Source: Streptacidiphilus fuscans
GTDB taxonomy: Bacteria > Actinomycetota > Actinomycetes > Streptomycetales > Streptomycetaceae
Length of the DNA stretch: 64,000 nucleotides
Direction of reading: 5' to 3'
Assembly: GCF_015690355.1 (NCBI RefSeq)
Contig: NZ_JADPRT010000018.1
Location: 62,001 to 126,000, forward strand
Every line of letters begins with the position of its first letter. The stretch's first letter is position 1. The notes under the pieces are model-generated. The model was not told where the DNA came from, did no database searches, and saw only the letters and a program-made list of their open reading frames with translations. The position numbers and the translations under genes were made by a program. Below, piece by piece: positions 22,690 to 30,720 of this stretch.

Positions 22690-23045
22690 ACAGTCGGCCC
22701 GTGCGCTGACTTGGCCGCTCTGGATGCAGCCCTCGCCGACCGCCCGGTGGAAGTCCTACCCGTGCGCGGCGGCGGGGAGTGGCGCTCCGGCCACCGCCCG
22801 GGCGCCCGCCACCTGCACCCTCCCGAGCTGCCCGGCGCGATCACCGACCTTCGGACACGCAGTACCGCGTCCACTGCCGCAGCGGATTCCGTGCCGGCAT
22901 GGGAGCTTCGGCGCGTCGCTCATCGCCGCGGCGGGCCGCGACGTCGTCCTGGCCGACGACGTCATCGACCACGCGTGGCTCGGTGGCCGCCGTGGCGGCG
23001 GCCCCGGGCGGGGAGGTCGCAGTGGTGGTGGGCTGCGACGTCCCG
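22690..23045 (+). pseudogene. Frameshifted rhodanese-domain gene
   Basis: Pieces of one rhodanese domain occur in three successive frames: ALADRPVEVLPVRGGGEWRS with GHRPGARHLHPPELPGAI in one, YRVHCRSGFRAGMGAS (including the catalytic-Cys loop CRSGFRAG) in the next, then LIAAAGRDVVLADDVIDHAW in the third. At least two frameshifts separate them. The order matches an intact single-domain rhodanese, so this is a decayed gene. It follows directly after the sulfurtransferase remnant. Confidence 0.75.
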
Positions 23046-23061
23046 GGTTGGCTCGGTGTTG

Positions 23062-23400
23062 TCAGATGGTGCCGCGGAGCTTCGCGAGTGCCTCGTTGAG
23101 GAGGACCTCACCTTCCTCCTGGCTGCGGCGCTGGCGAACGTAGCCCATGTGCGTCATGTACGGCGCGTTGCTCTCGACGGCGGGCGTGTTCTCGCGGTCC
23201 GGCCCGGCCGGAAGGCCGCACTTGGGGCAGTCCCAGACATCCGGGACCACGGCCTCGACCGCGAAACTGGGCTGGCTGTGGTGGCCGTTGCCGCACCAGA
23301 ACGACGCCACGACCCGGGGAGCGAGATCTCCGCGCTCCGGTTCCCCCAGCGGCCCCGCCCCGATGCGGGCGCCCCGCAGGCCGCCTCGTCCCTGTGCCAT
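23062..23400 (-). CDS. rbpA: RbpA-family RNA polymerase-binding protein
   Basis: 112 residues. It shows the RbpA pattern: RIGAGPLGEPERGDLAPR, then the zinc-binding core SFWCGNGHHSQPSFAVEAVVPDVWDCPKCGLPAG, and the sigma-interacting C-terminus APYMTHMGYVRQRRSQEEGEVLLNEALAKLRG. RbpA binds RNA polymerase and the principal sigma factor and stabilises open complexes. Several actinomycetes carry paralogues; the departure from the most common sequence (CGNGHH instead of CSNKHE, VVPDVWDCPKC) and the accessory location suggest this is the secondary copy rather than the housekeeping one, which is inference. Confidence 0.93.
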   Translation of the reverse strand: MAQGRGGLRGARIGAGPLGEPERGDLAPRVVASFWCGNGHHSQPSFAVEAVVPDVWDCPKCGLPAGPDRENTPAVESNAPYMTHMGYVRQRRSQEEGEVLLNEALAKLRGTI

Positions 23401-23576
23401 GGTCTTCTCTCCCCAGCCTCGACACCCACGCCGCGGATGGGCATGGGAAGGGCCAAGCGTACGGGGAACGGCGGGCGGCGCGTCCCCCGGGTCCGGTGGG
23501 ACCGCCGACCCAGGCCCACCGGGCGGCCCGGGCAGCGGTCAGGACGAGCACCAAGTGGCCACCGCCACAAGAGAGT

Positions 23577-24629
23577 TCAACCCTGCGCGCGCTCCGTGGC
23601 GGGGGCCGGGCGCTGCCACGAGCTCGGCGCGAAGGCGTGGGCCCGGTCGGGGTCGCGGGCCAGCAGGCCGAGCCCGGCCGCGGTCCTGGTGTCCGGCGCA
23701 TCGGCGACCCGGACGGGTACACCCAGTGCGGTCTGGAGGCAGTCGCGGAGCCATCGTCCGTTCGCCAGGCCGCCGGTCAGCACCAGGCCGTCCTCGGTGA
23801 TCCGGGCGAGGAGCTCGTCGGGGCAGCGGCTGAGCACCGTGCGGACCGCGTCGGCCACGTCGGTCAGGAGCGGCCGGCACACCTCGTGGACCTCGTCGGG
23901 GTGCACGTGGACGGCCTGGTTCGTTCCGTCGCCCACATGCCGTCCCCGGGTCAGCAGCTCCGCACTCGACGCTCCGTCGGCGCAGTCCGCGGCGATCCGC
24001 ACCTGCTCGGCCGCGACCGGCCCGAGCGCCACCTGGTGTTCCCGCCGGACCCAGCCCGTGACGGCCTGGTCCAGGAGGTCCCCGCCGAGCGGCAGTGTCG
24101 CGGCGTCGACCATGCGGCCGCGCGCGAAGACCGCGAGCTCGCAGGTCCCCGCGCCGACGTCGACCAGCATGCCCTCGGCCCCGTCCGCGAACGGCAGCAC
24201 ACCGCTCAGCGCCGCCGCGACGGGGGAGGGGACGACCACGGCGCGGGCCGCGCCCACCTGCACGAGCGCCTGTTCCAGCGCCCGGACCTGCATCGTGGAG
24301 CAGTCGACCGGGGCGGAGGTCACCACGACCGGACGGCGCGCCCATCGCGAGGATCGGGCGTGGTCGAGGGCGTGCCGGACCAGCATCCGGGCGGCCTCGA
24401 AGTCGGTCACCCGGCCGGCTTCCACGGCGCGCCGGACGGTGACGCCCTCCGGGGTACGTCCGATCATGTTCTTCGCAGTGGTTCCCACCGCGCAGGCCCG
24501 CCCCTGGAATTCGTCGAGCGCGACGAGGGAGGGTTCGTCCAGCAGCGCCCCGCGCTTCGGATGCCAGGCACGGATCCGGGACGTGCCCAGGTCGATTGCG
24601 GCCACCGGGGGTGTCCAGCCATGGTGCAC
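23577..24629 (-). CDS. MreB/Mbl-like actin homologue
   Basis: 350 residues from GTG 24629 (GGAGAGGAAAG upstream). The actin/Hsp70 ATPase blocks are in order: AAIDLGTSRIRAW (phosphate 1), VVVTSAPVDCSTMQVRALEQ with PSPVAAALSGVLP, MLVDVGAGTCELAVFA (phosphate 2), GGDLLDQAV, and VLTGGLANGRWLRDCLQ (adenosine). MreB homologues in streptomycetes function in spore-wall assembly rather than elongation. Divergence in the phosphate loops suggests a paralogue of the mreB next to mreC/mreD; those genes are absent here. It follows on the same strand as RbpA-like protein (gap 176 bp) and is divergent from the large phosphatase. Confidence 0.85.
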   Translation of the reverse strand: MHHGWTPPVAAIDLGTSRIRAWHPKRGALLDEPSLVALDEFQGRACAVGTTAKNMIGRTPEGVTVRRAVEAGRVTDFEAARMLVRHALDHARSSRWARRPVVVTSAPVDCSTMQVRALEQALVQVGAARAVVVPSPVAAALSGVLPFADGAEGMLVDVGAGTCELAVFARGRMVDAATLPLGGDLLDQAVTGWVRREHQVALGPVAAEQVRIAADCADGASSAELLTRGRHVGDGTNQAVHVHPDEVHEVCRPLLTDVADAVRTVLSRCPDELLARITEDGLVLTGGLANGRWLRDCLQTALGVPVRVADAPDTRTAAGLGLLARDPDRAHAFAPSSWQRPAPATERAQG

Positions 24630-24870
24630 GGTTCTTTCCTCTCCCCGACGCACGAGTGCCGCCGCTTGCGTGAGCCCGGCAGTCGCGGCAACAGACGCGA
24701 GCTGCGGCCACGGACGAGAGCCGCGCGCGACCGGGCCGAGCACGGCCATGCACCAGCCTGCCTCCTGCACAGGTGCGCACGCCAAGCGGGCACGCCCATC
24801 GGAGGAACCGCGCCGTCCCGGGGCTGCCCCGCAGGGGTGGGTACGGGGGAGTCAGGGGTAGAAATGACGT

Positions 24871-27846
24871 ATGCGCAGGTCTCGTCTGCTCTCGGCTGCG
24901 GGCCGCGTGCCCTGGCCCTGGGCGCGCCGCGCTGCGGGTGAGCGTCGCCGAGGCAGCAGGCGGGAGCGCGCCGACCCTGTTCCGACCGAGCCTGTTGCGA
25001 CCGAGCCCGCAGCCGGGGGCGGTGCGCCGCCTCGGACGGGCGGACGGGCGCGGAGGTTCGGGCCGGTGTCGTTCCTCAACATGCGCAGCGTCGCCGGTCA
25101 GGCCTTTGTCTGGCAGTTCGCGGTGCTGCTGCTCCTCGCCGCCGCCGCGACGGTCGCCCTGGTCCTGAAGACCACCAGCGACACCCAGAACGACGCCCGC
25201 CACAAGGCGCTCGCCGTCGCCGAGGGTTTCGCGCACGCCCCCGGCGTGGTGCAGGCCCTTCAGTCACGCGATCCCACGGCGGTGCTCGAACCGCTGACCC
25301 TGGCGGCCCAGAAGGGGGCCGGGGTGGACTTCGTCGACGTGCTTGCCACGGACGGCACCCGGTACACGGACCCCGATCGGGCACTGATCGGCCTGCGCGC
25401 CGAGGGCGACATCGGCCGGGCGGCAGCCGGTCAGTCCTTCACCGAGATCTTCAAGGGTTCGCCGCAGAACGCGGTCCGCGCGCTGGTCCCGGTCCAGGAC
25501 GCGCACGGCCACGTGGTCGGACTGGTCTCCACAGGCGTGCAGACCACGGACGTCACCGCCACGGTGAACCAGCAGCTGCCGCTGATCCTGGTCGTCGCGG
25601 CGGGCGCGCTGGTGTTCGCCACGGGCGGCGCGACGCTGGTGAGCAGGCGCCTGCGCCGCCAGACGCACGGCCTGGGGCCGGTCGAGATGACCCGGATGTA
25701 CGAGCACCACGACGCCGTCCTGCACTCGGTCCGCGAGGGCGTGCTGATCCTGGACGCGGAGCGGCGGCTGGTGCTGGTCAACGACGAGGCACAGCAGCTG
25801 CTCGGCCTGCGCCCGGACCAGGTGGGGCTGCCGCTGGACGAGCTCGGGCTGGACTCCGAGATCGCCGAGCTGCTGTCGTCCGGCCGCACCGTCACCGACG
25901 AGGTCCACCCGGCCGGGGGACGCCTGCTCGCCGTCAACCTCCGGCCGACCGCCGTCCGCAGCGGACCCGCCGGATTCGTCGCGACGCTGCGTGACACCAC
26001 CGAGTTGCTCATGGTCGCCGATCGGGCCGAAGAGGCCAGAGGGCGGCTCAAACTGCTGTACGACGCGGGCACCCGCATCGGCACCACCCTCGACGTCGTC
26101 GTCACGGCGCAGGAACTGGCGGACGTGGCGGTGCCCAGGCTCGCCGACTTCGTCAGCGTGAACCTGCTGGAGGACCTGCTGCGCGGCGACGAGCCCGCCC
26201 CGGGACCGGTCACCCCCGCCGCGTTGCGACGGGTGGCCAACCGGTCCGTCTTCGAGGGCGCGCCCGAGGCGGTGGTCCAGGTGGGCGAGATCGACTTCCG
26301 CACCGACCAGTCCCCGCAGGCCCGCTGCCTGGCCACCGGCGTGTCGGAGCTGCACCAGCTGGGCGACCCGGCCGTCGGCGTGTGGCTGGCGCAGGACCCG
26401 GCGCGTGCCGCCATGTCCCGCAAGTACGGCTTCCACTCGTGGATGGCGGTACCGGTGATCGCCCGGGGCACGACCCTGGGCGTGGTCGACTTCGTCCGCT
26501 CCCGGCGTCCCGAACCCTTCCAGGCCGACGACCTGGCCGTGGCCGAGGAACTGGTCGCCCGGGCCGCCGTCTGCCTGGACAACGCCCGCCGGTTCACCCG
26601 CGAGCACACGGCCGCCCTGACCCTCCAGCACAGCCTCCTGCCCCGGCGGCTTCCGGAGCAGTCGGCCGTGGAGGCGGCCTTCCGGTACCTGCCCGCCGAT
26701 CCCCGGTTCGGTGTGGGCGGCGACTGGTTCGACGTGATTCCGCTGTCCGGCGCACGGGTGGCGCTGGTCATCGGCGACGTGGTCGGGCACGGCATCCAGG
26801 CCTCCGTGACCATGGGTCAACTGCGCTCCGCCGTACGGACGCTGGCCGACGCCGACCTCGCGCCGGACGAACTACTCACCCAGCTCGACGACCTCGTGCT
26901 CCGGCTGGCCGGCGACGCGGAGGCCGGGGCGGACGGGGACACGGACGTCCCCACGGTCGGGGAGATCGGCGCCACCTGCCTCTACGCCGTCTACGACCCG
27001 GTCTCCGGCGGCTGCTCCCTGGCGAGCGCGGGACACCCGGCACCTGCCGTGGCGTATCCGGACGGGACCTCGGACATCGTGGAACTGTCCGCCGGACCAC
27101 CGCTCGGGCTCGGCGGGCTTCCGTTCGAGGCGGTCGAGGCGGTTCTGCCCGAGGGCAGCCTGCTCGCCCTCTACACCGACGGACTGGTCGAGTCCCGGCA
27201 ACGCCCGATGGACGCCGGGCTCGACACGCTGCGGCGCGCCCTGACCGGCCCGGAACCGACTGCTCCTGACCGGCCCGCCGTTGACCGCCCCACCCCGGAC
27301 CGCTCCGCGCTGGAGGGCGCGGCCCTCGACGGCTCGCTCGACCGTCTCTGCGACCGCGTCGTCGCCTCGCTGCTGCCGGACCGCCCGGCCGACGATGCCG
27401 CCCTGCTGCTTGCCCGAGTCCGCCGCCTGGACGCCGGGCGGGTCGCGACCTGGGACGTTCCCGCCGACTTCGCGGAGGTCGCCCGGGTCAGGGCGGACGC
27501 CGTCCGGCGGCTGTCGGCCTGGGGCGTGGAGGAGGCCGCCTTCGTCACCGAGCTGGTCATCAGTGAACTCGTCACCAACGCGATCCGGTACGGCGGCGCG
27601 CCCATCCAGCTGCGGTTGATCCTTCCCGAGCCCGCCGAGGCGCAGGGCGAGGCTCCCACGGGCACCTTGATCTGTGAGGTCTCCGACGCCAGCAACACCG
27701 CGCCTCACCTGCGCCGGGCCCGCGCGTACGACGAGGGCGGCCGCGGCCTGCTGCTCGTCGCCCAGCTCACCCAGCGCTGGGGGACCCGCCAGACCGCGAA
27801 CGGCAAGATCATCTGGTGTGAACAGTCGCTGGTCACTGGCCTCTGA
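24871..27846 (+). CDS. Membrane PP2C phosphatase with Cache/PAS/GAF sensors and RsbW-like ATPase domain
   Basis: 991 residues. Basic N-terminus, membrane helix at about 79-99, extracytoplasmic Cache-like domain (about 105-232), second helix (about 237-256), PAS (about 275-385), GAF (about 400-580), SpoIIE-type PP2C domain from LQHSLLPRRLP through GGDWFDVIPLSGARVALVIGDVVGHG (metal-binding Asp residues) to LLALYTDGLVESR, and a C-terminal HATPase of anti-sigma type (ELVISELVTNAIRYGG, EGGRGLLLVAQLTQRWG). It joins phosphatase and kinase-type modules of partner-switching systems in one chain. The earlier reaches of the N-terminus may not be translated; ATG 25081 is an alternative start. Confidence 0.88.
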   Translation: MRRSRLLSAAGRVPWPWARRAAGERRRGSRRERADPVPTEPVATEPAAGGGAPPRTGGRARRFGPVSFLNMRSVAGQAFVWQFAVLLLLAAAATVALVLKTTSDTQNDARHKALAVAEGFAHAPGVVQALQSRDPTAVLEPLTLAAQKGAGVDFVDVLATDGTRYTDPDRALIGLRAEGDIGRAAAGQSFTEIFKGSPQNAVRALVPVQDAHGHVVGLVSTGVQTTDVTATVNQQLPLILVVAAGALVFATGGATLVSRRLRRQTHGLGPVEMTRMYEHHDAVLHSVREGVLILDAERRLVLVNDEAQQLLGLRPDQVGLPLDELGLDSEIAELLSSGRTVTDEVHPAGGRLLAVNLRPTAVRSGPAGFVATLRDTTELLMVADRAEEARGRLKLLYDAGTRIGTTLDVVVTAQELADVAVPRLADFVSVNLLEDLLRGDEPAPGPVTPAALRRVANRSVFEGAPEAVVQVGEIDFRTDQSPQARCLATGVSELHQLGDPAVGVWLAQDPARAAMSRKYGFHSWMAVPVIARGTTLGVVDFVRSRRPEPFQADDLAVAEELVARAAVCLDNARRFTREHTAALTLQHSLLPRRLPEQSAVEAAFRYLPADPRFGVGGDWFDVIPLSGARVALVIGDVVGHGIQASVTMGQLRSAVRTLADADLAPDELLTQLDDLVLRLAGDAEAGADGDTDVPTVGEIGATCLYAVYDPVSGGCSLASAGHPAPAVAYPDGTSDIVELSAGPPLGLGGLPFEAVEAVLPEGSLLALYTDGLVESRQRPMDAGLDTLRRALTGPEPTAPDRPAVDRPTPDRSALEGAALDGSLDRLCDRVVASLLPDRPADDAALLLARVRRLDAGRVATWDVPADFAEVARVRADAVRRLSAWGVEEAAFVTELVISELVTNAIRYGGAPIQLRLILPEPAEAQGEAPTGTLICEVSDASNTAPHLRRARAYDEGGRGLLLVAQLTQRWGTRQTANGKIIWCEQSLVTGL

Positions 27847-27855
27847 CGCCTCCGT

Positions 27856-27953
27856 TCAGCGGGCCCGGTGGTCGAGGACCTCGTCGAGCCAGTCGAAGAC
27901 GACCTGAGTGAGGCGTGATCGGTTCCAGACCTCGCAGTGGCTGGGCTCCTCCT
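27856..27953 (-). pseudogene. Possible remnant of an alpha/beta-hydrolase C-terminus
   Basis: A minus-strand frame reads EEPSHCEVWNRSRLTQVVFD then WLDEVLDHRAR and a stop, preceded at once by TAG. The SHCEVWN...VFDWL pattern resembles the last helix of alpha/beta hydrolases, with the catalytic His in SHC. Only about 30 codons remain. Low confidence because the match is short. Confidence 0.3.
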
Positions 27954-27983
27954 ACCGGACGGTCGAGAGAGAAGGAACGAGGG

Positions 27984-30149
27984 TCACGCCGAGGAGTCGA
28001 TCGACTGCTCGGCCCAGATGGTCTTGCCTCGGCGGGAGTAGCGGGTGCCCCAGGAGTCGGCCAGCTGGGCGATCATGAACAACCCGCGACCGCCCTCGTC
28101 GGTGTCGGCGGCGTAGCGGAGATGGGGCGCGGTACTGGCGCTGTCGGACACCTCGCAGATCAGCGACCGGTCCCGAATCAGCCGAAGCCGGATGGGGGAC
28201 TGGCCGTAGCGGACGGCGTTGGTCACCAGCTCGCTGACGACGAGTTCGGTCAGCGGAGCGTGCTCGGTCAGCCCCCAGGCCGTCAGTTGTTGCGCGGCCA
28301 GGGTGCGGGCTCCCGCCACCGCGGCTGGGTCCGAGGCGATGTCCCAGGTGGCGACGCGGTCGCTCGGCAGCGTGAGGGCGCGGGCCAGCAGCAGGACCGC
28401 GTCGTCGTCCGGCTGCCGCTCCCGCATGGCCGCGTCCACGGCGGCCCGGCACAGGGCGTCCAGCGAAGGACTCGGTGAGCTGAGCCGCCGCAGCAGTCTG
28501 GCCAGACCTGCGTCGGGATCGGCGTCGGGGTCGGACGTCCGGTCGTTGACCAGGCCGTCCGTGCACAGCGCCAGGATGCTGCCGTCGGGGACGTGGGCCT
28601 CGCTCGCCTCGTAGGGCAGCGTCCCCAGCCCCAGCGGAGGACCAGGGGGCAGGTCGACGACTTCCGCCTGCTGACCGGGACGGACGACCAGCGGCGGTGG
28701 ATGACCCGCGCTCGCCATGGTGCAGTGTCCGGTGACGCGGTCGTAGACGACGTAGAGGCAGGTCCCGGCGATTCCCAGCGGGGCGTCCTGCGCCATGCCG
28801 TCCACGGACCGTGGGTCGTCCATGGCCCGTGTGTCGTCCACGGCGCGTCCTTCGCTCTGGCGGTGTGCCAGAGCGTCCAGTTGGGCCATGAGTTCGTCGG
28901 GTGCCAGGTCCATGCCCGCCAAGGTGCGGACGGCGGTGCGCAGTCGGCCCGCGCGCGCCACGGCGTGGATGCCCCGGCCTGCGACGTCACCGATCACAAG
29001 TCCGACGCGTGCCCCCGAGAGCGGGATGACGTCGAACCAGTCGCCCGCGACACCCGCATGAGCGCGGGCGGGGAGGTAGCGGTGCTCGGTCTCGATCGGG
29101 CTCGGGTCCGGCACGTTTCCGACCAGCAGGAGGCTCTGTTGCAGCGTCAGGGCCGCCCGGTGCTCCTTGGTGTAGCGGCGTGCGTTGTCGATGCTCACGG
29201 CCGCGCGGGCCACCAGGTCCCGGGCCAGGGTCAGATCGTCCTCGTCGAAGGGATTCGGCGTCTGCCAGCGGTAGAAGTGGGCGAGCCCCAGCGTGGTGTC
29301 GCGGGCCTTGACCGGGACCGTCATCAGCGAGTGGATGCCGGCGGCCAGGATCTTCTCCCCGCGGGCGGGGTCCTGGGCCAGCCACTGGGCGGACCGGTTG
29401 AGCACGGGGATGAGCAGGGGTTGCTCGGTGACCAGGCACCGGGCGTAGGGCGTACTCGCATCGAAGCTCATCCGGGCGCCCGCCGGGTACGTCGCCTCCG
29501 GTGCGTGTTCGGCGATCGACTTCAGCGCGGCCCGGCGCAGCACCGTCATGCTGTCCAGGGGCCCGCGCGGCGACTGCCCGCCTTCGGCGACGCCGTCCAG
29601 AAGGTCCACCGCGACGAAGTCGGCCAGCCGGGGGACGGAGACCTCGGCGAGTTCCTCAGCGGTCCGGGTGACGTCGAGCGTGGAGCCGATCCGTTCGCCG
29701 GCCTCGTTGAGCGTGACCAACCGCTCCTGGGCGTGCTGGCGGTCGGTCACGTCGATCACGGCGGACGCCACGCCGAGCACCTGCCCGCCGGCGGTGGTGA
29801 GCCGGAAGGACGAGATGGCCCAGACGTGGTCGTGCTCGGGGTCGGCGGGGGTGCGTCCCCGATGCTCGGTGGTCAGGAGGGGCAGCCCGGACTCCAGGAC
29901 GGTCCGGAGCCGGCGGACCATGCGCTCCCCCTCCGGGGTGGGGAACACCTCGTCGATCCGCAGGCCGAGCGTGTGCGCGGCGGCGATGCCGTGGATGCGC
30001 TCCAGCGCGGCGTTGAGTCGGACGAGCCGAAGGCGGGCGTCGTAGATCGCCAAGCCGATCGGGGACTGCCGGAACAGGCTGTCCAGCACCTCGACGGCGG
30101 CTTCCGCAGCGTCCGGTCCGCCGCGGCCCGTGACAGATGAGTGCTTCAT
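27984..30149 (-). CDS. Cytosolic PAS-GAF-PP2C phosphatase with RsbW-like ATPase domain
   Basis: 721 residues from ATG 30149 (GGAGAGGAG upstream). The order is PAS (FRQSPIGLAIYDARLRLVRLN), GAF (about 165-345), PP2C with LQQSLLLVGNVPDPS, GVAGDWFDVIPLSGARVGLVIGDVAGRG and ILALCTDGLVNDR, and a C-terminal HATPase (ELVVSELVTNAVRYGQ, EGGRGLFMIAQLADSWG). It lacks the membrane sensor of the facing gene but otherwise is its paralogue. Both kinds dephosphorylate anti-anti-sigma proteins and sense small ligands by PAS/GAF domains. The two are encoded tail to tail, which suggests inverted duplication followed by divergence. Confidence 0.88.
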   Translation of the reverse strand: MKHSSVTGRGGPDAAEAAVEVLDSLFRQSPIGLAIYDARLRLVRLNAALERIHGIAAAHTLGLRIDEVFPTPEGERMVRRLRTVLESGLPLLTTEHRGRTPADPEHDHVWAISSFRLTTAGGQVLGVASAVIDVTDRQHAQERLVTLNEAGERIGSTLDVTRTAEELAEVSVPRLADFVAVDLLDGVAEGGQSPRGPLDSMTVLRRAALKSIAEHAPEATYPAGARMSFDASTPYARCLVTEQPLLIPVLNRSAQWLAQDPARGEKILAAGIHSLMTVPVKARDTTLGLAHFYRWQTPNPFDEDDLTLARDLVARAAVSIDNARRYTKEHRAALTLQQSLLLVGNVPDPSPIETEHRYLPARAHAGVAGDWFDVIPLSGARVGLVIGDVAGRGIHAVARAGRLRTAVRTLAGMDLAPDELMAQLDALAHRQSEGRAVDDTRAMDDPRSVDGMAQDAPLGIAGTCLYVVYDRVTGHCTMASAGHPPPLVVRPGQQAEVVDLPPGPPLGLGTLPYEASEAHVPDGSILALCTDGLVNDRTSDPDADPDAGLARLLRRLSSPSPSLDALCRAAVDAAMRERQPDDDAVLLLARALTLPSDRVATWDIASDPAAVAGARTLAAQQLTAWGLTEHAPLTELVVSELVTNAVRYGQSPIRLRLIRDRSLICEVSDSASTAPHLRYAADTDEGGRGLFMIAQLADSWGTRYSRRGKTIWAEQSIDSSA

Positions 30150-30360
30150 CCGCTCCTCTCCGGGGTGCGATGCTGCCCGCGCACGGCTACCGGCCGACCA
30201 GGCCGTTCCTCCATCCTGCCCGCAGTCACGCTGCGCCGCAGCGCAGCGCAGCCCGGCCCGGCCCGGCGGGTGGACCGTCGGCCCGGCCGCCTCGCACGCG
30301 CTGTGGGCCAGGCCTAGCGTTACGGGTGAGGCGGGCTCGTTGCCCGGGTCCCCGATGGGG

Positions 30361-30376
30361 GTTGATCATGATCAAC
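30361..30376. promoter_or_regulatory. Perfect 16-bp palindrome spanning a start codon
   Basis: GTTGATCATGATCAAC covers the start codon (ATG 30368-30370) of the next gene. As DNA it could be an operator; as RNA it would fold the start codon into a stem. It is markedly AT-richer than its surroundings. Confidence 0.5.
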
Positions 30377-30685
30377 TGGGTGTTGGCCGAGGTCGACGTG
30401 AGGGTTGCGGCTGAGCACGAAGGTCAGCTGATTGCCGCCTATCACCGCCTGATCGCCCTGCCGCCTCCCGACGGCCTGCTCCAGACCGAGCTGCTGCGCG
30501 GTCAGGACGGTGGCTGGCGGATCCAGACCCTCTGGGCGGACAGGCTGGCCTTGGAAGCCGTGCGAGCGTCGTCCGAAGGGCCGACCGCGCCCCACCTCTT
30601 CCGCGACCTCGACGCCGACGTCTCGTTCGAGATCTTCGAAGTGGTGGACGAGTGGGTCACCCCGGAGCCGGAAAGCCTGCGGTGA
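30368..30685 (+). CDS. Hypothetical protein, ABM-like alpha/beta-barrel
   Basis: 105 residues. Strand-helix pattern: MIINWVLAEVDVRVAAEHEG, AYHRLIALPPPDGLLQTELLRG, GWRIQTLWADRLALEAVRAS and FRDLDADVSFEIFEVVDEW. That is the layout of antibiotic-biosynthesis-monooxygenase-like dimeric barrels, though the sequence is too divergent to be sure. The run GGGG 6-9 nt before ATG is the probable ribosome binding site. It overlaps the 16-bp palindrome. Convergent with the FtsX-like gene, 35 bp apart. Confidence 0.6.
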   Translation: MINWVLAEVDVRVAAEHEGQLIAAYHRLIALPPPDGLLQTELLRGQDGGWRIQTLWADRLALEAVRASSEGPTAPHLFRDLDADVSFEIFEVVDEWVTPEPESLR

Positions 30686-30720
30686 CCACCCGTCGCGTCG
30701 CCTCGACCCCTTCTCCCCGG

